A DNA stretch of 64,000 nucleotides from Anopheles merus (Eukaryota; Arthropoda; Insecta; Diptera; Culicidae), in the NCBI RefSeq assembly GCF_017562075.2, contig NC_054082.1, forward strand, positions 57,348,645 to 57,412,644, given 5' to 3'. Below, in pieces: positions 12,301 to 23,526 of this stretch. The notes below the pieces were generated by a model. That model had not been told where the DNA came from and ran no database searches. It saw only the letters and a program-made list of their open reading frames with translations. The number at the start of each line of letters is the position of its first letter. The first letter of the stretch is position 1. Position numbers and translations under genes: made by a program.

Positions 12301-12652
12301 CTATAGGTGTATACAGGAAGCTTCATGGTTTTTATCTACCAACATGGCTTGTTCAGTCTGTTTTAGATAATACAGACCACCTTTACGTTCACCAATCAGC
12401 AATACTTGTTTTCCTTTCAGGACACGACATCCAAACCTATCGAAAAACACTTCGAATCCATTATCGGTAATTTTACTTACAGATAATAGGTTTGTCGTCA
12501 AAGATGATACATGACACACCTTTTCCAAGGAAACTTTCTTGCGTTTTCCGTTTCCATCCATGGAAAACAATTAGCAGCTTCCGACACCAGCTGACTTGAT
12601 GGAATCTCCGTTCGCTAATGAAATCGAGGATTGCATACACACTTTGACAGTT
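12301..12652 (-). pseudogene. copia GAG-pre-integrase region
   Basis: The frame contains KVCHVSSLTTNLLSVSKITD, the conserved copia stretch LxxNLLSVxxL that precedes the integrase zinc finger. A stop separates it from an upstream fragment reading SLANGDSIKSAGVG, the segment normally just after the protease active site. The protease aspartate and gag are not present because the copy ends here. Confidence 0.7.
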
Positions 12653-12864
12653 GTCCACATAGCGTGTCTACTGCTATCGCTCCGCATTTGTCCGCTATTT
12701 TATTGGTGTAATCTGGTTTTGCTCTAGTCAACACTAGTTTAGTTGTGTCCATTAGTGAAGTCTCGTGACCCTGCCATCGTGTTCCTGACGACATCCACCG
12801 TGTTCGCGATATATTTGGCTTCTATTTGTGGCTCCTTCGACGTTCATCTACAGCGGCATCTAAA

Positions 12865-13875
12865 ATGGAGGATGTGTGTTATGCATGTTCTGAAGCACTG
12901 GGCCCGGTTGAAGGGTCAATTACGTGCCTATATTGTGAGGGTACATACCATCTGGCGTGCACCAAGGTTCCTATATCGGTCATCGACGAAGTGAAACGGA
13001 TGGCTTCCCTGCACTGGAGTTGCATTGGGTGTACTAACGCCATCGGGAATCCGCGCAGCAAGGCGATCAAGGGCATAGGTATGCAGGTTGGGTTTCAGGC
13101 AGCCCTCACAGCTGCTGTTGATGCCATGAAGGCTAGCTTGGTCCCACCGGTAATACAGGAGATTCGGGATGGCTTTGCCGGAATCGCCACGGCCCATTCG
13201 GCATCCTTGCAACATAGCAATCAATTGCTCCCAGATGCACTACCAAACGGAAAAAGACAAAGATTATTTCGTGATGCAGTTGCATCCTCAGATGCCGTGT
13301 TTGTTGACAGTGCAGCAATCTCAAACGTCACAAATACCAACAACACTCACCGGATCGATCGTCCTTCACTACCACCAATAATAACAGGTACTAATACAAC
13401 CTCCGCTTCAATACCAACTGTTTCACAGACACCAAGAACCGATTATTTATGGCTGCATCTTTCAAGGTTGGCTGCGTCCGTCACCATAGAGCAAGTTGTC
13501 TCGTTGGTGTGTTTGCAGTTGGACACTGCAGACGTAATTGCTTTTAGTCTGCTAAAAGCAGGAACGGTTCCTAGCCCATTCCTAGCCCTTCGTAGTAAGG
13601 CACTTAACGCAGTCTCCTGGCCGGTCGGGCTCGGTGTGCGTGAGTTCATCTCGCTCCCGCCGCGATCTCTACATTCACGCACACAACACACGAACACGTA
13701 CCGCAACAACCCCGTACTCAGCAGACACCGGGACCACTACAACCTCGCACTCAACACTCACCGGCACCACAGCAGCCTTGTACCCAACACAATAATCCCC
13801 ACAATAATCCATACTCACCTGTACATATCCATGAACCCGCACCAACACAAACTGAACAATCACCAACCGATATGA
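12865..13875 (+). CDS. CR1-like ORF1 protein with PHD-type finger
   Basis: A 336-residue protein starting MEDVCYACSE. The first 60 residues hold a C4HC3 pattern (C-x2-C, CLYC, H-x2-C, CIGC), as in the PHD-like ORF1 of insect CR1 elements. The rest has no enzymatic motif. It has a middle Ala-rich region, a conserved WPVGLGVREF phrase near residue 255, and a C-terminal tail rich in Thr, Asn and His. ORF1 proteins of LINEs bind RNA and assist integration; the exact role of the PHD finger is not established here. The ATG at 12865 is chosen because it directly precedes the finger. The same architecture, clearly homologous, is at 20220-21218. Confidence 0.75.
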   Translation: MEDVCYACSEALGPVEGSITCLYCEGTYHLACTKVPISVIDEVKRMASLHWSCIGCTNAIGNPRSKAIKGIGMQVGFQAALTAAVDAMKASLVPPVIQEIRDGFAGIATAHSASLQHSNQLLPDALPNGKRQRLFRDAVASSDAVFVDSAAISNVTNTNNTHRIDRPSLPPIITGTNTTSASIPTVSQTPRTDYLWLHLSRLAASVTIEQVVSLVCLQLDTADVIAFSLLKAGTVPSPFLALRSKALNAVSWPVGLGVREFISLPPRSLHSRTQHTNTYRNNPVLSRHRDHYNLALNTHRHHSSLVPNTIIPTIIHTHLYISMNPHQHKLNNHQPI

Positions 13876-14089
13876 ACTGCACTCTCCCTTCACCCACTCT
13901 TCCGTCCACGTCACGTTCAAAAACACTTAAAACTACACTGCTTCAGTTTTTTTCCGAAGTAACCGCACTACAGCAGCGCAGCCATATTTTGCGCATACGG
14001 CTCGAGCAAATCCTTCGACAACAAACACAATACACTCACCTTCTACGATAAGCTTGCTAAAATGCAACACCCCAGCGCCTACTAACACT

Positions 14090-17005
14090 ATGCAACAAGC
14101 ACCCACTGATCGAGCGGCTTGTATCACTGTGTACTATCAGAATGTGCGTGGCCTGCGTTCTAAAGCCGATGAGTTCCGTTTGTCGGTTCTTGAGACGGAA
14201 TACGATATATTGGTACTCACTGAAACTTGGCTCGATCCCTGTATTCCCACCGCTCTCCTGCTAGGAGATGAGTATCGTGTTTACCGATGCGACCGGGATG
14301 CCACTAACAGCTCTCACTCTCGTGGAGGTGGTGTTTTAATTGCATGCAACGTTTCTCTTCTCTCTTATGTGCTTCCTACGTTGCCGCAACTGTTAGAATT
14401 CACTTGCGTATGTATTCAGTTATGTGACCACCGTTTGTTTATTGCCGCTGCCTACCTGCCTCCTAACCATAGCATGAATGAGGAGAAAATAAGTGCATTG
14501 ATCGACTTCGTTGCTAATATCTGCACTACTCTTGGTCCGAGAGACAGATTCATGCTTATTGGTGATTTCAACCAGTCTACGCTATCCTGGACATCGGCTT
14601 CAGAGGAAAATGGAGCTGCTTTTGATTTCTATGAGCCTCATGCACGCTCTGCGCGCAGTGTCCAATTCGTTGATGGTTTGCATCAGAGTGGACTATACCA
14701 GCTTAACTTCAATACTAACTCATCGGGGCGAATACTTGACCTAATTTACGCAAATTGGCCAGCTGCATCTACATGTTCTTCAATACGTGTCTGTGAATAT
14801 CCCCTTACTACTATCGACGAACACCACCCTCCGCTTGACTTTGATCTGGACAACGTAGCCCCAGTTACGATCGCTACAGCCATTGATGCTGATAAAAGGC
14901 TGAATTATGCTCGTGTTGACCTTCCAAAATTGGAGCGATTTATTTTATCTTTTGACAATTCTTTTAACTGTTCGGACTATTCAACCATTGACGATGCCAC
15001 AAAAGCTTTTTGTGAGTTCATGAGATCTGCTATATGTGAATGCACTCCTGTTAAAATTCCTCGTCGTGGGCCACCATGGGCTGATCGCACACTAAATGCA
15101 TTAAAAAAGGAAAAAAGAAAAGCCTATTCTGATCAACGAGCAGAACGAAACAGCACGTCACGTCTTTACTACAACAGAGTTCATTCTCTCTATCGCCGAT
15201 ATAATAGATCCTGTCACCAAAGTTATTTGAAAAAAAAAAAAACAACTGCACGTTCCCTCTGCAAGTACCCTAGGCGCTTTTGGAGTTATATGGACAAAAA
15301 ACGAAAATCTGCTGGGCTACCAAGCATTATACGTTATGACGGTGACAGTGCCTGTTCCCTGCCAGAAATGTGTAAATTGTTTGCCTTGCGCTTCAAGGAC
15401 AACTTCGCTTCCCAAACTACTGGTCCAGAAGATGTGGCCGATGCTCTCTCTAACACACCTGTTGGTGCACTACTCCCTATGCTACCAGTCATCACCGTCG
15501 ATACGAACACCTCTGCCATCAAACGTGTCAAATCCTCATATACTCCTGGCCCAGATGGTATACCGGCCGTTATCCTAAAGTGGTGTGCTTCTGCGCTTGC
15601 TCCCACGCTGATGAAGATTTTTAAGGAGTCCCTGAGATGTGGAACCTTTCCTGCCACTTGGAAATCTTCCTGGATGACACCCATCTACAAGAAGGGCTGT
15701 AAGAATGGTGCTGTAAACTATCGTGGCATAACCTCACTCAGCGTGTGTGCAAATGTGTTTGAAATGCTAATCTACGAGCCATTGTTGGCCTCGGCCTGCA
15801 ACTATATTAGTGTGAATCAACATGGTTTTGTACCCAGGCGATCTACAACGACTAATCTACTAGAATTTGTTAGCAAATGCCATAAATCTATCGATACCGG
15901 TTTACAACTAGATGCTATTTATACGGATATCAAGGCAGCATTCGACAGTGTATCGTACTCCATCTTGCTTGCGAAACTCGACTTACTTGGTCTCCCAAAC
16001 CCTATGATAATGTGGCTTAGATCGTACCTTACAGATCGTCAATATTCTGTGAAGTTAGGCCCGTACATGTCAAGTCCAGTGCATGCATCTTCTGGAGTCC
16101 CGCAGGGCAGCAACCTGGATCCTTTGCTGTTCCTTCTTTTCATCAACGACGCGACGTTGATCCTTCCGGCTGATAATCACCTACTGTACGCAGATGACGC
16201 GAAAATTTTTCGTGTTATTCGTGAACCAGAAGACCACGCCCGACTGCAAACTTCTTTGCATGAGTTCCAGTGTTGGTGCAACCGTAATGCTTTATCCCTA
16301 TGCACAGATAAATGTGAAGCCATCACTTTCAGTCGTTCTCGCTGCCCATTATTGTATGAATATGCGCTTGATGGACAGTCTTTGGCGCGAAAACAATGTG
16401 TTAAGGATCTAGGTGTTTTGCTCGATATAAAACTATCATTTAAGGATCAACTGGATCACGTAGTAGCCACCAGCAACAGAATGCTAGGTCTAGTTATCAA
16501 TATGACTCGCGAGCTTAATGATATACCTTGCACCAAGGCGCTCTATTGCTCACTTATCCGGTCGTTGATGGAATATGCAAATATCGTTTGGTGGCCAACT
16601 GCAGCGCGTCCATTAGCTCGATTTGAATCAATCCAGCACAAAATTTCACGATTTGCACTTCGCTCATGGAACCAAAGGCTCGATAACCGAACTAGATGTT
16701 TACTACTCGGGCTACCCATCCTAAGTGAGCGAATACGAAAAGCCAGGTTGTCGTTCATCACGGGACTTCTCGACGGCCGTATTGACTCTCCGTCACATCT
16801 GGCTGCCATCAACCTGTACGTTCCTGCCAGGCCGCTCCAAACTCGGGCAATGGTGGCCCTCGACGACCATAGAACGCAATTTGGCTCCTCTGATCCGTTC
16901 CTTCTCATGTGCCGTGCTTTCAACGCAGTCAGCGACGCTTTTGACCCGAGGATTTCGCCAACTGAGCTTAATGATCGTGTTTCTGTGTTAAATTTGGTTC
17001 CATAG
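14090..17005 (+). CDS. CR1-like ORF2: APE endonuclease and reverse transcriptase
   Basis: An open frame of about 970 residues. The N-terminal third is an apurinic-type endonuclease: YYQNVRGLRSK, LTETWLD, RGGGVLIA, LIGDFNQS and a later RILDLIY. The RT follows with YTPGPDGIP, IYTDIKAAFDSVSY (catalytic Asp), SSGVPQGSNLDPLLF and LLYADDAKIF (catalytic YADD), then a C-terminal thumb region with SLIRSLMEYANIVWW. All catalytic residues I can recognise are present. The frame extends upstream of 14090 without an ATG, so the start is uncertain. It lies about 210 bases after ORF1, leaving room for reinitiation. This copy could encode an active enzyme. Confidence 0.85.
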   Translation: MQQAPTDRAACITVYYQNVRGLRSKADEFRLSVLETEYDILVLTETWLDPCIPTALLLGDEYRVYRCDRDATNSSHSRGGGVLIACNVSLLSYVLPTLPQLLEFTCVCIQLCDHRLFIAAAYLPPNHSMNEEKISALIDFVANICTTLGPRDRFMLIGDFNQSTLSWTSASEENGAAFDFYEPHARSARSVQFVDGLHQSGLYQLNFNTNSSGRILDLIYANWPAASTCSSIRVCEYPLTTIDEHHPPLDFDLDNVAPVTIATAIDADKRLNYARVDLPKLERFILSFDNSFNCSDYSTIDDATKAFCEFMRSAICECTPVKIPRRGPPWADRTLNALKKEKRKAYSDQRAERNSTSRLYYNRVHSLYRRYNRSCHQSYLKKKKTTARSLCKYPRRFWSYMDKKRKSAGLPSIIRYDGDSACSLPEMCKLFALRFKDNFASQTTGPEDVADALSNTPVGALLPMLPVITVDTNTSAIKRVKSSYTPGPDGIPAVILKWCASALAPTLMKIFKESLRCGTFPATWKSSWMTPIYKKGCKNGAVNYRGITSLSVCANVFEMLIYEPLLASACNYISVNQHGFVPRRSTTTNLLEFVSKCHKSIDTGLQLDAIYTDIKAAFDSVSYSILLAKLDLLGLPNPMIMWLRSYLTDRQYSVKLGPYMSSPVHASSGVPQGSNLDPLLFLLFINDATLILPADNHLLYADDAKIFRVIREPEDHARLQTSLHEFQCWCNRNALSLCTDKCEAITFSRSRCPLLYEYALDGQSLARKQCVKDLGVLLDIKLSFKDQLDHVVATSNRMLGLVINMTRELNDIPCTKALYCSLIRSLMEYANIVWWPTAARPLARFESIQHKISRFALRSWNQRLDNRTRCLLLGLPILSERIRKARLSFITGLLDGRIDSPSHLAAINLYVPARPLQTRAMVALDDHRTQFGSSDPFLLMCRAFNAVSDAFDPRISPTELNDRVSVLNLVP

Positions 17006-17131
17006 TGCACACTTTTATGTTCTATGTTATTGTAATCCACTGTAAAGAACTAATTGTTAAACATTGCTAAAATGGTTCGAGAGGGCATTATTGTCCATCG
17101 ATAGACAAATAAACATAAACATCTATTAATT

Positions 17132-17946
17132 TCAAAATAGACGTATCGTTCGTCATATTCCTGCCTTCGTTCCTATCCTGTTCTGTTGTTTTCGGCACTC
17201 CTAGGGTTAGAGGGAAATATTAACTATTTTGCTAACAGCTGTTCTATTTAACGCGAAGCACAATACTTACCAACCAATTGAATATTGTTGCTATCGTGGT
17301 CCGTGCTCACTTCCGTTCGTGCATGTGTTACGATTTGCTATAGAAAACGAAATTGATTTGATATTATCAATTATTAATACCATTCAGTTTGATAAAGATT
17401 GATATAACCCTCTATTAAAGGCTGTACTTACCAAATAGTTTTTCCGTACTGGTACCACGAGAGAAAAAAACGAGCACGCATCAACGCGTCCTCCCAAGGA
17501 AACATTTTGGACCTAGCTTGAACAAAAACTGGGCTGTCTTGCTCTATCTTCTATATGCAGCGTTTTTCTCTGTGCTCTTCTCTTCCTCTTCTCCCCCCTC
17601 GTTCGTACTCCCTTCTTCCATCGATCCGATGCGCGATTCCTGATTCGACCGCGCAATAACATTTGTAAGGTTCCGCCGCAATGAGATACTGTACGGAAAT
17701 ATACAAAGTATTTCCATTTAGCATCCGTGGTCCACACCGAACGCCGATAAACCAAACACCACCGCCGCCTTCTATCAAATTCTCGATACTGGCGTGACGG
17801 TGTCTCCCATCACAGTAAATTATATGTAAACCACTTGCAACATCTCCCCTTTCCCCTCTCCTAGAAACTCATATAAACAACATTAGTGAGAGAATGGGAA
17901 GAGAGGGAGGGAGGAGCTTCAGCTTTTTTGCTTTCTCTCAAAAAAC
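17132..17946. other. Noncoding DNA of unknown origin
   Basis: No gene, LTR or terminal repeat is recognised. The first part could be flanking DNA of the LINE. The last part, AGAGGGAGGGAGGAG near 17900, is purine-rich and abuts the truncated RTE fragment. Confidence 0.45.
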
Positions 17947-19078
17947 AAGTCCAAAATTGTCTGTGGACGGCCTAAAAAGACTTTACGGGCTGGGTCGTCC
18001 GTTTCCATGCGTACAACATGGCCAGCCAACCGGAGCCTGGCGAGCTTGATACGCTGTACGACAGTGAGGTCGCCGTACATCTCGTATAGCTCGTCATTAT
18101 AGCGGCTCCTCCATTGTCCTTCCACACATACGGGGCCAAGTATCCTTCTGAGCATCTTCCTCTCGAACGCGGCTAAGAGGGTTTCGTCAGATTTGGACAG
18201 TGTCCATGTCTCAGAGGCGTATGTGAGTACTGGTACTATATAGGTACTATATAGTCCCAACTTCGTCCGTCGCGGCAGGTTCTTTGAGGTGTAATGATTT
18301 TTCAGGCTGTAGAATGACCGGTTGGCAGCCAGCATCCTTGCGCGTAACTCAGCTTCCATGCTGTTGTCGTTGCTGACCTTTGACCCAAGATAGGTGAATT
18401 GTAGGACGACTTCAAAAGTGCGTTCATCTATCTGCACGCCACACCTACGTAGATTCTGATTATTTATTGGTAGGCCCGCTGATGTTGCCACCATCAGTTT
18501 GGTCTTTGCCTCGTTTATCTGCAATCCGAGGCTCTCTGCCGCCTGCTCGATCCCTTGGTAGGCTTCTGCTACATAGGAGAGCCGCAGACCAATGATGTCT
18601 ATATCATCAGCGTATGCCAGGATCTGGGTTGACTTATAGAAGATGATTCCCGTAGTCTCCACCCTCGAGTCACGGATGGCCCTCTCTAGCGCCAGGTTGA
18701 ATAAGAGACAAGCAAGCCCGTCCCCCTGGCGCAGACCCTTGGTGGTAGCAAAAGGTCCTGAGAGTTTTCCATCCACCCTCACCTGGCATGTGACGTTGGT
18801 CATAGTCATTCTAACTAGCCTTATCAGTTTGGCCGGGATTCCAAAAGAGCTCATAGCGTCATACAGTTTTACCCTGGCTATGCTATCATATGCGGCTTTG
18901 AAGTCAATGAAGAGATGGTATGTGTCGTGTCTGTATTCAGCCATCTTTTCCAAGATCTGCCGCATGGTGAAGATCTGATCAGTGGTTGATTTTCCGTTTC
19001 GGAATCCTCTTTGATAGTTTCCGACTATCTCTTCGGCGTGCGGGACAAGGCGATCCTGAAGGATCAGGGAGAATATTT
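17947..19078 (-). mobile_element. RTE-type LINE fragment, truncated at both ends
   Basis: On the minus strand this reads as the same RTE reverse transcriptase as at 4886-6000, with only a few residue changes. The frame is open through the RT, including LFIDFKAAYDS, GLRQGDGLACLLF and LAYADDIDIIG, and on to the RWAGHV-like segment (here RLAGHVVRM). It stops abruptly after FLGRPQ, so the 3' end and TAAG tail are missing. At the other end it joins the GC-rich element A sequence directly at 19078. Loss of a LINE 3' end is not explained by ordinary 5' truncation and implies later deletion or recombination. Confidence 0.85.
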
Positions 19079-19274
19079 CCGCCATAGTCGAGCGGAAGCG
19101 ATTTTTTTCCGAATTGAGAGTAAGCGCGCGCAGCGCTCTCTCGCTTTCCTTCAAATTACACGGGGCGCTCTCGCGATACAAATCAGCTGATCAGCTGATA
19201 CCCTCTCCCTCCCGTTTTTTTCCTCTCGCACTGCGCTGGATGCGTGGATCAGCTGTTCTTGCTCTCTCGCGTTT
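19079..19274 (+). mobile_element. Fragment of GC-rich element A
   Basis: Starts CCGCCATAGTCGAGCGGAAG and matches the segment 25089-25285 of the other copies, including CAGCTGATCAGCTGATACC. It lacks both termini, and a further copy of the same family begins inside it at 19275 with CCCTACAGG. The overlapping frames here are arginine- and serine-rich shadows without domains. Confidence 0.8.
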
Positions 19275-20219
19275 CCCTACAGGCAAAGAGAGAGAAATTT
19301 ACATGCGAGGGGCATGTAGAAACAGGGGGAAGGGGTTCGGTCGATTTTGTATTGGCCGCCATAGTCGAGCGGAAGCGATTTTTTTCCGAATTGAGAGTAA
19401 GCGCGCGCAGCGCTCTCTCGCTTGCCTTCAAATTACACGGGGCGCTCTCGCGATACAAAACAGCTGATCAGCTGATACCCCCTCCCTCCCGTTTTTCCTC
19501 TCCCGCTGCGCTGGATGCGCGGATCAGCTGTTCCTGCTCTCTCGCGTTTCTTTCGGTTTGCGCTGCGCTGTTGCCGCACTTGCGCGCTGCGCTGAACACC
19601 CCCTCCCGCGCGTTCTTTTCGGTTTGCGCTGCGCTGTTGCCGCACTTTGCGCGTAGCGCTGGACACCCCCTCCCCCTAGTTTCTTTCGTTGCGCGTTGTG
19701 CGCTGTGCGCTTTCGTTCACTTTGATTTGCAGCGCAATAAAATCGCATGCATCGAAATAAAACTTAAACACATCAAGCTCGGTTGATATTTTAACACTTT
19801 ATTGAAACTTAAGGCACAGATCCACACATCGCTAACCACAATCGCTTGCCACAAAACCACACATATTTTTTATTATAAATAATAAAAAAGTCGTCACTTC
19901 AAGCACCCGCCTCACTGCCTGTATGTTGTGTATGTTGAATACTGTAAAAAAGCATTGAAATAAAGCAGCATAATTTGAAAGCTGTAAAATTTGACGTTTA
20001 ACTGTTCGGCCGCACTTTCGTCGCGCTCCGTGATTTTTCAGTAAATTTCTTGTGTTTTCTGCGTCGCATCGCATTGTTGCTTATTCTACGGACTATTTAA
20101 CTGCTTCACATCATCGTTGCGTGTTGGCGAATTGTTTAGTTGCACCACAACTGTGGTTTCCTGCTGTTTTTTCCTGCTCGGCTTAGCAGTGTTGTGCTGT
20201 GATTACGCGTGATTTCGCG

Positions 20220-21218
20220 ATGGCGGCTATTTGCTTCTCGTGTGCTGAACCGCTAGAGGCCACCGGCTGCATCATCAGTTGTGCATATTGTGACGCTACG
20301 TTCCACCGCGGCTGTTGCAAATTGCCCCCCGAGCTGATTGACGCAGTATTGTCCAATGTCGACCTGCACTGGTGCTGCATTGGCTGCAATAACATTCTTA
20401 AAAATCCGCGCTGCCGTTCGGTAAAAGAAATAGGCGCCCAGGTCGGTTTCCAAGCCGTCCTCACCTCAGCTGTAGCAGCTATCGGCAAGCTCGTTGAGCC
20501 TATTGTCGCCGAAGTTCGCAGTGGTTTTACCCTCCTTCAAACTGCATCCACGCCTCACATTCGGAATCCTGATCCTCGACCGGCTACGGGTAGAAAGCGG
20601 AGGCGCATAATCGAGGATTCGGCATCTCCTAGTGTAAACATAATTGTAAACAATCGCGGTAACATCCTTTGTGCCGCGTCATCGCCAAACGCATACACCA
20701 ACACCACGATTGCCGTCCAGCCGGCACCTACACAACCTCATGAACTGGTGGGAACCGATCCGTTATCATCACCGCTTCAAGCTGCACCTCGTGAGCAATT
20801 CACAGATAGGATCTGGATCCGCCTATCCCGCTTATCAACAGCCGTCACTGTGGAACAAGTGGTCGCTTCTGTAAAGCGTCGCTTAGCCACCGATGACGTT
20901 ATAACGTATTGCCTGCTGAGAAGAGGGGTTAGTGTGGACAGCATGAATTGGCTTTCATTCAAAGTGAGAGTCCCGGCTATCCTTCGAGATGCGGCACTCA
21001 CACCATCCACTTGGCCAGTCGGTATCGGTGTACGTGAGTTTTTTCCATCCCGTCAACACGACCACCAAACCTCATCTATAGCCACCCGAAAACGCTTTAC
21101 AACACGCACACCAGCTACTAGTACTGATCACCGCTACACCACACGCACACCAACAACGACTCACCGTTTAGCAGCACGCACGTCTACTCCACCTGGTCCT
21201 GAAACAACTTCATCATAA
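20220..21218 (+). CDS. CR1-like ORF1 protein with PHD-type finger
   Basis: A 332-residue protein starting MAAICFSCAEPLE. A C4HC3 finger occupies roughly residues 5-55 (C-x2-C, CAYC, H-x2-C, CIGC). It is followed by KEIGAQVGFQAVLTSAVAA, close to the equivalent phrase of the first CR1 copy, and by a conserved WPVGIGVREF segment near residue 265. The C-terminus is Thr/Arg-rich (RTPATSTD-type repeats). The frame is open, although the ORF2 behind it is broken. The ATG at 20220 directly precedes the finger. Confidence 0.7.
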   Translation: MAAICFSCAEPLEATGCIISCAYCDATFHRGCCKLPPELIDAVLSNVDLHWCCIGCNNILKNPRCRSVKEIGAQVGFQAVLTSAVAAIGKLVEPIVAEVRSGFTLLQTASTPHIRNPDPRPATGRKRRRIIEDSASPSVNIIVNNRGNILCAASSPNAYTNTTIAVQPAPTQPHELVGTDPLSSPLQAAPREQFTDRIWIRLSRLSTAVTVEQVVASVKRRLATDDVITYCLLRRGVSVDSMNWLSFKVRVPAILRDAALTPSTWPVGIGVREFFPSRQHDHQTSSIATRKRFTTRTPATSTDHRYTTRTPTTTHRLAARTSTPPGPETTSS

Positions 21219-21237
21219 CAGTGTCACCCCCCGGTGA

Positions 21238-23526
21238 ATGATACCTTGGAAGCACCCAACTCAACACTTGTTTCTGGACCGCCCCAAAACCACCGCGCTT
21301 CATCTCCGCACCTGCACCAGTCTACAATCGATCGCTTTTTTCTCAACTAGACGAAGTTCCGCTCATTGCACGCAACAAACACGCCAAGCCTCATGCTCTG
21401 ACAACGCAGCTCAATTGACTTACCGTATACCCGCTTTATCCAACCACCACAATGACAACGCTACCGCTGAGTATTTAAGCTGCTATTATCAAAACGTTAG
21501 AGGTTTGCGCACTAAAACAAAAGAATTTCACCTAGCTGTATCGGAGGCTGACTTCGACCTTATCGCCCTCACGGAAACTTGGCTTGTTGACAACATTCCA
21601 TCTGCTCTTCTCTTCAACAACAACTTCTCTGTTTACCGCTGTGATCGCTCTCTCAGCGGCTCTAGCTCTCGCGGTGGTGGTGTTTTGCTAGCCGTTTCTA
21701 ACGCATACGAGTCGATAGAATTACCTTCCTGTGATCGTTGTCTCGAGTATATTTGTGTGCGCGTCACCTACAATAACGCACATCTGTACATCATGGTAGT
21801 ATACATTCCACCGCAGCTTAGCTCCGAGATATCGACTCTTCGCTCTCTACATGATTGTATTAGCGGCTTCACTCTCACACTGAAGCCTTCGGATCTGCTG
21901 TTTGTTATTGGCGATTTCAATCAGCCTAGCATAAGCTGGTCCACAGCTGATCCTTCGTCCTCGCCAGCATACTCATCAATCACGCACTATGAACCAACTG
22001 CGCGCTCACTGGCCAACAACACCTTTGTGGATGGATTTAAATTTAACGGATTAGTGCAACTTAATCACATCAATAATTCGCACGGACGCATGCTTGACCT
22101 GCTCTACGCTAACAATGCTGCAGCTAAATTGTTTTCGCCTGTCTTTCCAAGTGTTGTTCCGCTTGTACCTCTTGACTCCTATCACCCGGCGTTTGACTTC
22201 AATATACGTATTAACTCGTCGACCCGACGCAATTCGACGACTCGACAAAACTCGACGACAACCGCATTTTATCGTTATAACTTTGCTAAAGCTGACTATG
22301 TGAAACTGAACGACATGATTTCAATGTTTAACAATAGCTTTCATTGTTCCAATTTTATTTCACTTGACGAAGCAGTATGTTCATTCTCGTCCTTCATGCT
22401 GCAAGCCTTTGTTGTATGCGTCCCAGTTCAGCGTCCTAAACCTAACCCCCCCTGGGCGGACCGCACACTCAAACGACTCAAACGTGTAAAAAGAGCTGCT
22501 TATCGTCACTACCAAACGCGCCGCTGCCAAAGATCTCGCTCGATCTACTTTGACACGCACTCTTTATACTGCAGCTATAACAGGTTTCGATATCGCAGAT
22601 ATTTGAGTAAAATCCAACGTAACCTCTGCAGGTGGCCTGACTCGTTTTGGCGCTTCTACCACAGCAAAACAAAATCCACGCATACACCGAAATCCATTAC
22701 GTACAAAGGAGCAACAAGTGCCAACACTAATGAAATGTGCAATCTCTTCGCGGATCGCTTCGCAGATTGCTTTTCACCGGCCATGAATGATACCGATACC
22801 ATTGATGCTGCTCTTGTCAACACTCCGGCTGCCGCAATTAACATGAGCACTCGCTCCTGGACCCGACGGAATTCCTTCTACCGTGCTGAAACGCTGTCAA
22901 ACGACAGTAGCACCTATCCTTGCAAAATTGTTCAATGCATCGCTAGCCAATGGCTACTTTCCCAAAACATGGAGGAAATCTTGGATGGTTCCTATTTACA
23001 AAAAGGGCGACAGGTCAGATGCCATCAACTACCGGGGTATTACATCTTTGTGTGCCATTGCCAAGGTGTTCGAACTAGTGATATACAAACATCTGCTACA
23101 TGCATGCCGCAGCTACCTAAGCCCGTATCAACATGGATTCGTGCCAAAAAAGTCGACTACCACGAACCTGGTTGAATTTGTAACCTATTGCACTAGTCAA
23201 ATTGATGCCGGAGCTCAAGTCGATGCAATTTATACAGATCTGAAAGCAGCATTCAACTCTCTTCCGCACGCAATTCTTCTCGCTAAACTCGACAAGCTAG
23301 GAGTTCCCAGCTCGCTCGTACAGTGGCTTAAGTCTTACCTAATTAATCGCACATACATCGTGAAAATTGATAAGCACATGTCCAAAGAAATAGTCAGCAG
23401 CTCGGGTGTGCCACAAGGAAGCAATATCGGCCCGCTTCTCTTCATATTGTTTATCAACGATGTTTATTGCTTTACCTCCCGACAGTATCAGTCTGTTTGC
23501 CGACGACGCAAAAAAAAGCCGACGAC
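21238..23526 (+). pseudogene. CR1-like ORF2, frameshifted and truncated
   Basis: The endonuclease half is intact in one frame (YYQNVRGLRTK, LTETWL, SRGGGVLLA, VIGDFNQ, RMLDLLY). Near 22850 the reading passes to another frame, which carries WKSWMVPIYKKGDR-like RT motifs and SSGVPQGSNIGPLLF. A second shift near 23480 precedes the FADDAK motif. In RT motif A the phrase is LKAAFNSL, with Asn where the metal-binding Asp stands in the sister copy (IKAAFDSV). The coding sequence then stops at the junction with element A. This copy cannot encode a working RT. Confidence 0.8.

Larger units (their letters stand above)
8765..12655 (-). mobile_element. Ty1/copia retrotransposon remnant, 5' end lost
   Basis: Read on the minus strand, the order is gag-pre-integrase, integrase, RT, RNase H, polypurine tract, LTR, which is the copia order. 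The 3' LTR is complete (8765-8917). The upstream part (gag and 5' LTR) is missing, and the copy stops where the CR1-like LINE begins at about 12656. Several frameshifts break pol, and a 605-bp MITE sits in RNase H. Confidence 0.85.
12656..17131 (+). mobile_element. CR1-clade LINE (T1/Q-like), near full length
   Basis: A two-ORF non-LTR element: 5' leader (about 12656-12864), ORF1 with a PHD-type finger, ORF2 with endonuclease and RT, and a short 3' UTR ending in an ATAAACATAAAC-type A-rich tail near 17131. Both ORFs are open without internal stops, unusual for this decayed neighbourhood, so it is relatively young. Its 5' boundary is placed where the copia reading ends and is approximate. No target duplication was identified. 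Confidence 0.8.
19977..23526 (+). mobile_element. CR1-clade LINE fragment, 3'-truncated
   Basis: Contains a leader (19977-20219), a complete ORF1 and an ORF2 that ends inside the RT just after the FADD motif. It is related to, but clearly diverged from, the copy at 12656-17131. LINE copies normally keep the 3' end and lose the 5' end. This one is the reverse, so the 3' part was removed after insertion. Confidence 0.75.
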
